Shown: one piece after another, positions 8,978 through 16,646 of the stretch
Layout of the letters: every line of letters begins with the position of its first letter
Numbering within the stretch: position 1 is the first letter of the stretch
Assembly: GCF_024713945.1 (NCBI RefSeq)
Contig: NW_027461524.1
Coordinates: 62,001-126,000 of the forward strand
Direction of reading: 5' to 3'
Length of the DNA stretch: 64,000 nucleotides
From: Dermatophagoides farinae
Taxonomy: Eukaryota; Arthropoda; Arachnida; Sarcoptiformes; Pyroglyphidae
Notes under the pieces: generated by a model
The model's input: only the letters and a program-made list of their open reading frames with translations
Database searches by the model: none
What the model was told of the DNA's origin: nothing
Program-made: the position numbers and the translations under genes

Positions 8978-11293
8978 ATGAAATTATCTAATAACGTTGA
9001 ACAACTTAAGTTACTTATTACATCAAGAAAATGTTTCCTATTAGCCTTCAAGCCAGACAAGACCCAATCGTGCGATTGCGGATGTTTTATCGAATTCAAC
9101 GACAGAAATAGTACTAATGAGTCCATTGAGTATTTAGAGCGGCTCGAGCAATCGCTCAGCGCGTTTGATTGTCATTACCTGGTTTGCAGTTGCTTATGCA
9201 ATCTTTTATCCACGCAAAATCAATTTGACGATATTCGATTTTTATTCCTCATAATAGACTACTCACTAAATCTGAACTCCATTAAGAATCTGATTATGAG
9301 AAGTTTCAAGCACGAAAATACCGTTTTAATTAATAATTTTAAGGCTGAGTTGTTTAACTTGCTGATTGACTCAGGTCAGCTTACTTCGATCCCACCTTAC
9401 TTCTACATAGTGTCGCCACTGTGGTTTTTTTGTTGCCTGGAAAACAATTGTCTGTTTACGCCACTAAAAAATGAATTGTTCCAAGTAAACAACAGCACTT
9501 TCGGCCTCTATTATGCAATTAACAGATTTCAACATTTTACCTACTATTACATTCTACCGGAAGAAACAGAAAATAGCTGGACCAATGTGTTTTTCATGTT
9601 CATTTTCGACTATCTTCGCATCAAGCCCATTCTACTTACAGAGGATAGTGATGTATCTCAGTTTAAAGTCAGCAAGTACGACAAGATATTTCTCTTATTT
9701 CCCGGCTTGTCTTTTTACGAGAAACATTCTTTCACGATTAATCTGCGTCAAGACCGTTATAACAAGCAAAATTCGGATAGATCAAACATCCTCAAAGTTA
9801 TTGAGTCGATCTTTAGCATATATGCAGACGGAAAAGTCTCAGCAATAAACATGATGTGGCTGATACACTCATTGAAAATGGGCAAAATAGTGTCCCCTCA
9901 TACCTACATTTATTCGAAGAAAAACTTGTTTGGTGTCCTCAACGAAAGTTTAACGAGAGAAACCACGGATTCCACTATTTGTGGATATCGAAAAATTGAT
10001 CAGTTAAATGACTTTGCTGACTACTTGGACTGTAGCAGCATGAGTTCGAACGACAACTACTCTTTCAACAAAATCGATAAAATGAAAATAAACCGAGAAT
10101 ATAGCGAGGAAAAGTTGTTTGATGAGCTCACTCAAGCTTTGAACTTGAACGAACCAGCGTATTTAACTTCAAACACATCGACAGAGAGACGCAACAACTT
10201 CTCTCTTGGGTCTCCAGGCGAATCCAAACGTGTCAAGCACAGTCTTGCTACATTTCCGGATGAAAACAACGATTCTGATATTTCGGAAATTTTAAACCTG
10301 AGCAACCTATGCGAAACCAAGCTTAACGACAGCGTCACTGAGGGTCTCAGTGAAATACAAGCTAAAAACAACAAAATTATCTTCTCGTCTCTTGGTGCCG
10401 CTGTAGAAAATTTCGTCAGTTCAGACTTCGTACTCGAACCGATTGTTTCACTCGTCTACTACGGGTATTTGTTTCTGGAATATCTTATAGGTGACAATAA
10501 CCTCATCAGCTTCGTACCAGATCGTCTGATCAAAGCTCTACTGGTGTACAAAGTTGCCCACACTGTGGAAAAAATCCTGCTGTTAAACAACCGACGGTTG
10601 AAAGACCCCAACATAGTTCAAGCTGAGTACATCATAGACAAAACTGCACTTTCTCAAATGGACTTGGGAGCGAAAAACCTGTGTTTCTACCTACAAAACG
10701 ATTCCGGCAACAAATCGGCGCTAGCGTCCCCCGATAACGAAATGTTATCTACCAAAATTATTGCTACAGAATATCTAAATTTAATTCGCTGCTATGTCCA
10801 AAAAAATTGTGAACAGTTCACGGATAAAAATTATCTGCGTGAACTTCTTAAAAAAATAAGGGTTTCCCTGATCACTGAACAAATTCAGTTCATTGACTGG
10901 TGCAACGAGACTAATTTTCTCGACATCACCTTAGGAAATACCACCTACAATATTATCATTTCAGACAGAAAAATCGTCCTTTCTGACTTTTACCAGCCGA
11001 TTAAGCGGTTTTTTTCGATGCTATCCCTAGTCCTGGGTAATGAAATTCTAACAAGATGTCAAATTCGAGGCTGTGACGACTCACATGAATACCTTTTGTT
11101 CAAACGCGTGCTCAATCTCGGCATTTCCAAAATTGAGTACGAAGCTACACAGTTCACTCAAAACGACATCTCTGACATCACAATAGACGAAGAACTGAAA
11201 AACGTACAAGTAAACGCCGCTACTCAGCTGTTAGAACCTAACGAACTATATTCTACAAAAATTGAGAAACTAATTTACAAGTCGTCTAATTAG
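8978..11293 (+). CDS. Large hypothetical protein (orphan), 771 residues
   Basis: Single exon, ATG at 8978, not recognised. The N-terminus has a short Cys cluster (CDCGC, residues 32-36) and then a hydrophobic-aromatic half with segments such as PPYFYIVSPLWFFCCLENN. The middle, around residues 360-460, is polar and Ser/Asp/Asn-rich, probably disordered. A second folded region follows (FVLEPIVSLVYYGYLFLEYLIG to IEYEATQFTQNDISDI). I see no zinc-binding site with proper spacing, no P-loop and no clear transmembrane helices. It sits at the start of the G+C-richer block. Coding potential is strong, but the function is unknown. Confidence 0.75.
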   Translation: MKLSNNVEQLKLLITSRKCFLLAFKPDKTQSCDCGCFIEFNDRNSTNESIEYLERLEQSLSAFDCHYLVCSCLCNLLSTQNQFDDIRFLFLIIDYSLNLNSIKNLIMRSFKHENTVLINNFKAELFNLLIDSGQLTSIPPYFYIVSPLWFFCCLENNCLFTPLKNELFQVNNSTFGLYYAINRFQHFTYYYILPEETENSWTNVFFMFIFDYLRIKPILLTEDSDVSQFKVSKYDKIFLLFPGLSFYEKHSFTINLRQDRYNKQNSDRSNILKVIESIFSIYADGKVSAINMMWLIHSLKMGKIVSPHTYIYSKKNLFGVLNESLTRETTDSTICGYRKIDQLNDFADYLDCSSMSSNDNYSFNKIDKMKINREYSEEKLFDELTQALNLNEPAYLTSNTSTERRNNFSLGSPGESKRVKHSLATFPDENNDSDISEILNLSNLCETKLNDSVTEGLSEIQAKNNKIIFSSLGAAVENFVSSDFVLEPIVSLVYYGYLFLEYLIGDNNLISFVPDRLIKALLVYKVAHTVEKILLLNNRRLKDPNIVQAEYIIDKTALSQMDLGAKNLCFYLQNDSGNKSALASPDNEMLSTKIIATEYLNLIRCYVQKNCEQFTDKNYLRELLKKIRVSLITEQIQFIDWCNETNFLDITLGNTTYNIIISDRKIVLSDFYQPIKRFFSMLSLVLGNEILTRCQIRGCDDSHEYLLFKRVLNLGISKIEYEATQFTQNDISDITIDEELKNVQVNAATQLLEPNELYSTKIEKLIYKSSN

Positions 11294-11453
11294 TGGCTTC
11301 ACCATTTTTAGAATATACTGGGGCTGTAAATGTTAAAAAATTCATAAATTAAATTTATATAATTTAAAACTGTCTGTTGTATTATAGCCACTTGCTAGGC
11401 TTAGTTTGTGTGCGCAATAAAGTCGAAACTAGGTTTGTATAGTTTGTTTAGCA

Positions 11454-13538
11454 ATGAATCGACAGCTACGCAAGCTTCAAAAGCAAAAATATAACATACT
11501 TAATGACCAAACCAACGAGACGAGCGAACCAGAGTTGCATGAAAACGCTTTCTGGCTTCACAACGCTTTGAACAACATGAACCAAAACGACGACGACTCG
11601 GATGACAGATCTTCATCCACATCACAATTCAGTGACGAAGAAGTCGTTAATCGGGTTTACAATGCCGGAAAAATGAATGACAGTTCGGTAGAATTTAATT
11701 TCAAGGTGGTTGGTAGGTCGAAACCGACTAAAGTAGCCGTCGCAAAAATCGATTACGAAATTTTACGCTCGACTGACGCAGCACAGAAAGACACACACAG
11801 CGAGTGTAAAACTAGACGAGAAATTACCGATTCCATATGCGAGCATTTCAACATCGAACTAAGCAACTTCGAAAAACCGCACGGCGACAAGAAAAACACC
11901 GTGCAGAACTGCGCCCACCAAGCGTACTGCTTGAACAGTTGCGCGTGGTTCATGCTTGACAGTCCGTTCGTACAGGCATGGTGTATTACCGCGAGAAACC
12001 GCACTTTCAAGTCTAACGACCCGCGCCACCAGGTCCACCTCAAAGTCCAAGTGATAGACCGAAACAATGTGCAGTGCAAACTCACAGATCTAGGTTTGAA
12101 ATCTTTGCTTTCGTGTTTGCCTAGCATCAAGTCGATAGACATGTACACACTGATGCGAGAAGTTGAAACGCAAATATTCTCCATCGAAGCCAATTTGAGC
12201 ATGGCTCAATACCATATGTTACAGGGCAATTACCCGCAGGCGCACGAACACATAGCGAACGCGGTTAGCGGTGTTCAAGCAGGCTTGTCCCATCGGTTTC
12301 CCATCCCTCTGACTAGTAAGGACTTACTCAGCAACAAAACCAGCTGTTTTCACCCTGTACTCACCAAGACTGAAGTTGCGTCCGTGAAAAAAGAACTGCA
12401 GCAGCTGTCTATGAGCAACAATCCTTCCAAAATCCAAGACAACCCCTCAATAGGAAACGCGCTCTTTCTCCGAATTCTATGGTTCTACTGCTGGTCAGCC
12501 GGTGCGCGCGCCCAAAACATAGTGGCGTTCGAACTGTGTAAAATGATGCTGCTGTTGAATCCGTACGACGATTTATCGGCTTCTTTGCTTCTCTTACCGA
12601 TACACGCGAGTAAAGTGCGCAAACTCAAAACTATTTTAGTCTATGCCCAGTACTATGTCGAATACGCTGCCCTTACGCGCGACTACGCAATGATGTGCGA
12701 TTTCGCTAAATTGGTCAACATACTCAGCAACAACGCATACTACGCCATGGAACTCAACTTCGAAGATCTTAGCAGCCTAAATTCAAAAGAAGTACTCGAC
12801 GTCGTCGACCACATGTTGTGCGACAACAACATTAGCACGGACTACATCCTTGAAAACAAAGAACTTTCGATTGTCGACGAATCTGATTCCACGTACGGCA
12901 CGTGGGCGCCTAAATGGTACAACAATCTGCTGTTTTTCATTCCAAACTTCGCGTTTTCAGTCGCGGCTACTGCCATAACTTCGAAGAACGACAAACTGAA
13001 CAACCTGATCGAACACGCCACCAGCCTACCTTTCAACGTCAAGAAATGCTGGGAATTCATCAACAAATTAATGACCAATATGGTTAACGTGAAACTCGAC
13101 ACGTTGACGTCCATTGTTCACTACCTGTCTTTCATCATTTTGATGTTTCCCGACTTCCCGGAAGTCCTTGCTGAAGTGGCCAATGTCAACAAGGAAAAGC
13201 ACCTGGCACAGCTCAAAGCCAACGAGGTCTTCAGTTATGCCCATCAATACTTTAATGATGCAAAACTCCAAGAAACGAATGAAAAAATCATGAAGACATA
13301 CGTCACAATAACCATCAATTTCTGGAGACCTATGTTTAGACTCGTCTTGATGTGTTACAAAAACGCTCGAGAGCTCCAAAACACGATGAAACACGCTAAA
13401 AGCCCGCTCAAAAACCCTGTGATGTTGCTGCAGCTGGCACCTAAATTTATCAACGGCGAACTAATACTGAGATACAGCGACATTCAAGTGTTCCATTTTT
13501 CTCAGAATTTGCCTACATGCCCCATTGAAATACACTAA
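11454..13538 (+). CDS. TCF25: TCF25/Rqc1-like ribosome quality control factor
   Basis: 694 residues, ATG at 11454. It begins MNRQLRKLQKQKY, like the basic N-terminus of TCF25/Rqc1, followed by an acidic Asp/Ser stretch. The conserved TPR-like core matches the family: AQYHMLQGNYPQAHEHIANA, ELCKMMLLLNPYDD and FFIPNFAFSVA (human LPNFAFSVPLA). Rqc1/TCF25 acts with Ltn1/Listerin on stalled 60S subunits to ubiquitylate nascent chains. UFD1, which works with p97 downstream of that process, is also in the window. The gene is richer in G+C than most here. Assignment is by motif order; overall identity is low. Confidence 0.82.
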   Translation: MNRQLRKLQKQKYNILNDQTNETSEPELHENAFWLHNALNNMNQNDDDSDDRSSSTSQFSDEEVVNRVYNAGKMNDSSVEFNFKVVGRSKPTKVAVAKIDYEILRSTDAAQKDTHSECKTRREITDSICEHFNIELSNFEKPHGDKKNTVQNCAHQAYCLNSCAWFMLDSPFVQAWCITARNRTFKSNDPRHQVHLKVQVIDRNNVQCKLTDLGLKSLLSCLPSIKSIDMYTLMREVETQIFSIEANLSMAQYHMLQGNYPQAHEHIANAVSGVQAGLSHRFPIPLTSKDLLSNKTSCFHPVLTKTEVASVKKELQQLSMSNNPSKIQDNPSIGNALFLRILWFYCWSAGARAQNIVAFELCKMMLLLNPYDDLSASLLLLPIHASKVRKLKTILVYAQYYVEYAALTRDYAMMCDFAKLVNILSNNAYYAMELNFEDLSSLNSKEVLDVVDHMLCDNNISTDYILENKELSIVDESDSTYGTWAPKWYNNLLFFIPNFAFSVAATAITSKNDKLNNLIEHATSLPFNVKKCWEFINKLMTNMVNVKLDTLTSIVHYLSFIILMFPDFPEVLAEVANVNKEKHLAQLKANEVFSYAHQYFNDAKLQETNEKIMKTYVTITINFWRPMFRLVLMCYKNARELQNTMKHAKSPLKNPVMLLQLAPKFINGELILRYSDIQVFHFSQNLPTCPIEIH

Positions 13539-13657
13539 CAACGAAAAACTGTCAAAACAAATTAATAAATTTGATCACCAAAGTTTTGACTTTATTTATT
13601 CATCCGTAATTGACGAAAAATAATAATTACGTAAAAAATAATTACGATAAAAAATAA

Positions 13658-13720
13658 CTCGAGATTTAGATTAAAAATTTTTTTAATCAAACTGATTCTA
13701 AGTTTGATTAAATTCTCGAG
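13658..13720. repeat. Composite inverted repeat between TCF25 and the COPI-associated gene
   Basis: A perfect 11-bp inverted repeat, TTTAATCAAAC at 13682-13692 and GTTTGATTAAA at 13702-13712, is separated by a 9-base loop and flanked by two CTCGAG sites at 13658-13663 and 13715-13720. A hairpin could form in DNA or RNA. Immediately before it, 13614-13657 holds two imperfect copies of AAAAATAATTACG. It lies about 120 bp after the TCF25 stop and about 70 bp before the next start, so it could act in termination or as an operator, but neither is shown. Confidence 0.6.
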
Positions 13721-13791
13721 CGTTCCAAATCACCATACGTTATTTTTCAATACTCGTAGCACGAACCTTTTGATAATAAATTTAAATTGCA

Positions 13792-14629
13792 ATGAACTCC
13801 GATTATTGTAAGTAAAAACTCTTTGAAACAATGTTTTCAGACAACGAAGACATCTACACAGCTTCAAACCCGACGACCAACGTGGCTCACCAACTTATTA
13901 ATTCCGGAGAACGATTCGAACAAGCTTTGAACTCATTCCATTTGTCGATAACAAGTTTGTTTTTCCTAGTTGCGATCGTTGAACTTTCCATGGCGTTCTC
14001 GCAAACGCTACGAAGCCTGTTTAAATTTAACCTGCCTGTCTTTTTCACTTGTGGACTGATGATGGTAATGCTATTTGTCGTTTCTATTGTGGAAATCCCA
14101 GGCAAGCCTCTGTGGGCCAAGGGCTATCGCAACTGCATCAACTCGGAAATACATTGTTTGACCAAACTTTGCTGCAAAGGTTTGTTTTTTTGTCTACGGC
14201 TCGCTCTACCTGTTGCTTGTCGCCCAGTCAATCGGTCAACGAGGTTTTTTGAGTTTGATTTACTACTTTTCCAGCTTATTGGGTTGTTTTGTAGGTTTTG
14301 TCGGTATTTGTATCGGATTAAAGCGCTCCATCTATCTCGAACAAGCCCGCAAGGAAATCGAAGCCAACTACAACGGAAGTTTCATGTCTGAATACAATAA
14401 TTTCGCCCAAGAAGACCCGCAACACGGGCTGTCTCCAGAAGAATTTTCAAAACTTTGTTCAGAACTGTCTCAAAATCAAATTTATTTCAGCGAAGTCGAC
14501 CTAGTTTACATTTATAACGCTCTAGATAGAACACAGTAAGTTTCAAAAGCGCAAATATATTATAGAAAAGGAGCAATCAACCTTGCCGAGTTTTCGGAAT
14601 GGGTAAACGGAAAGATTATCTTTCTGTAA
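13792..14629 (+). CDS. COPI-associated (TVP15-like) four-TM protein with EF-hand, one-base frameshift
   Basis: Proposed exons are 13792-13807, 13841-14535 and 14566-14629, with introns of 33 and 30 nt. Exon 1 encodes MNSDY plus one base; an in-frame ATG at 13831 lies inside the first intron and is probably a decoy. Four hydrophobic segments (around NSFHLSITSLFFLVAIVEL, FFTCGLMMVMLFVVSIVEI, CKGLFFVYGSLYLLLVAQ and LIYYFSSLLGCFVGFVGIC) resemble the COPI-associated/TVP15 family of Golgi proteins. The frame breaks by one base at a T7 run (14185-14191); counting six T restores one continuous frame. Splicing of the last intron completes an EF-hand-like loop, DRTQKGAINLAE. The frameshift is more likely a homopolymer error than decay, because the frame is clean on both sides. 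Confidence 0.6.
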
Positions 14630-14831
14630 ACGTCGCGGCGCCCCAGCTTGGATTCCAAATAAAGTATTTGTAAAATAAATATAAAGTCAATTAACTTTTC
14701 AAATAATTAATAAATAATTTCTATTCAACATAATTGATATTAGAAGATTTTTATTAGCAAAAATTTTTGAGATCTCACCTCGACGTTGCGAACGATAAAG
14801 GAGTGGCCGATATCCCCAAAGATCTGAAACT

Positions 14832-16427
14832 ATGAAGTCAGCGACAACAGATATTTTACAGCAAGGAGGCCATGAAGACAAAGGCAACTTGGCTAGAATC
14901 CAATGCTATGTAGGAGCCATCGCCATAGGTGACATGATTAAGTCTACGTTGGGACCTCGCGGACGAGACAAAATTTTGCAAGTGCTGTCAAACGACGCTT
15001 CGCGCGGTGAATCCACTAGCATAACAAACGACGGAGCTACAATATTGAATAGAGTCTACATTGACAACCCAGCCGCGCGTATATTGGTGGACATAAGCAA
15101 AAGACAGGACCAAGAATGCGGAGACGGAACGACAGGAGTCGTAGTTTTGACGGCAGAGCTGCTGCGAAAAGCTGAAAAGCTTATTGAACACAAGATCCAT
15201 CCTCAACTCATTATTTCCGGGTTTCAAATGGCTCTTGAAATCGCGCTAGAAGTGCTGCACAAACATGCCATCAAAACTACTGAAGACGCTTCGGAATTCA
15301 AAAATTATTTGATAAAGCTCGGAATGACTACGCTTTCAAGCAAATTACTGCAGTCTAACAAACACCATTTTTCCACCATAGCGACAAATGCGGTGCTCAA
15401 GCTCAAACACCCCAATCACATTAATCTAATCCACATTATTAAAAAACTTGGATCCTCAGCCGACAAATCGTTTTTAGAAGACGGTCTTTTGCTCGAGAAA
15501 TCATTTTCAAAATCAAATGTTAAAGCGATAAACAATCCAAAGGTATTGGTCGTTAACACCAACTTGGATACGGACAAAGTAAAAATTTTCGGAGCCAAGG
15601 TCACTGCGAATGACTATGAACAGATCGCAGAAATCCAAGATGCAGAAAAACAAAAAATGAAAAACAAAATTGAAAAAATTGCTAAGTCTGGCTGTAATGT
15701 GTTGGTCAACAGACAATTGATCTACGACTACCCACTGGAACTTTTACACGAGCGCGGAATTGTTTGCATTCAAAATGCTGACTTCGACGGCATAGAGCGC
15801 GTTGCAGCAGCACTAAACGCGAAGATAATCAGCAACTTCGACGACTTTGACGAATCGTACATCGGACATTGCGAATGCATCGAAGAAATCGTCATGGCAG
15901 AAGACTCGCTCATCCGTTTCCGCGGTTGTCCGCAGTCTGGAGCATCCACCGTTGTGCTTCGCGGAGCTAGCAAACATCAACTAGACGAAGCCGAACGTTC
16001 ACTACACGATTGCATTTCCATTATCTCGCAAACAGTACAAGACCCTGCGCTTGTTTACGGAGGAGGCTACATCGAAGTAGCCATTGCGGAAGAAATTATG
16101 AAAATGTCATTCGAAGTAGCAGGTAAAAAACGTTTGGCGCTTGAAGCTTTTGCTGAAGCACTGCTAGAAATCCCAACGATCCTCGCATCCAACGGCGGGT
16201 ATGACGCTGCCGAAATAGTTACTCAAATGCGAGCTGCGTATTTCAAACACACCATAGAATTCCCCTGCCTAGACGTGAACAACGGTGCAGTGGGTTGCGC
16301 CAAGACACTCGAAATTTTAGAGTCGTTTAAAAGTAAAAAAAACCAGCTAATCCTTGCCACGGAGACAGCTCAGCAAATTATCAGAGTCGACGATGTAATA
16401 GTATGCGCACCAAAAGCTTCCGGCTAA
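14832..16427 (+). CDS. CCT2: CCT2, beta subunit of the TRiC/CCT chaperonin
   Basis: 531 residues, ATG at 14832. Group II chaperonin signatures are intact: MIKSTLGPRGRDKIL, NDGATIL, the ATPase motif GDGTT (near residue 97) and YGGGYIEV. The beta class is indicated by LIEHKIHPQLIISG, FEIPCLDV-type C-terminal segments (EFPCLDVNNGAVG), DTDKVKIFGAKV, NRQLIYDYP and the end of the protein at VIVCAPK. CCT folds actin and tubulin in the cytosol. The length equals the family norm and no intron is seen. One residue is unusual: the helix before GDGTT has QECGDG where most paralogues have a short acidic pair. Confidence 0.95.
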   Translation: MKSATTDILQQGGHEDKGNLARIQCYVGAIAIGDMIKSTLGPRGRDKILQVLSNDASRGESTSITNDGATILNRVYIDNPAARILVDISKRQDQECGDGTTGVVVLTAELLRKAEKLIEHKIHPQLIISGFQMALEIALEVLHKHAIKTTEDASEFKNYLIKLGMTTLSSKLLQSNKHHFSTIATNAVLKLKHPNHINLIHIIKKLGSSADKSFLEDGLLLEKSFSKSNVKAINNPKVLVVNTNLDTDKVKIFGAKVTANDYEQIAEIQDAEKQKMKNKIEKIAKSGCNVLVNRQLIYDYPLELLHERGIVCIQNADFDGIERVAAALNAKIISNFDDFDESYIGHCECIEEIVMAEDSLIRFRGCPQSGASTVVLRGASKHQLDEAERSLHDCISIISQTVQDPALVYGGGYIEVAIAEEIMKMSFEVAGKKRLALEAFAEALLEIPTILASNGGYDAAEIVTQMRAAYFKHTIEFPCLDVNNGAVGCAKTLEILESFKSKKNQLILATETAQQIIRVDDVIVCAPKASG

Positions 16428-16646
16428 AGTAATCGATCACGATTAGATTTTTATTAGTAGATTTAGTTAATTAAGTTTCTATATTTAATTATTTCAAATT
16501 GTTGACGTAATTTTAATTGACGCTCGTCGGTGAATACTTTATTTTAGATGTTGTATTTCTGATAGCTGATCCTAGTCGAACCAAACCGAACTGTGTCTTT
16601 TTTTAATAAAATAATATTGCGCTATAGAAAAATAATTTGAAATGCC

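Noticed and set aside
14180-14227. Intron explaining the frame change in the COPI-associated gene
   Set aside because: The available GT-AG pairs give lengths that do not restore the frame (for example 48 or 24 nt), whereas dropping one T from the T7 run does.
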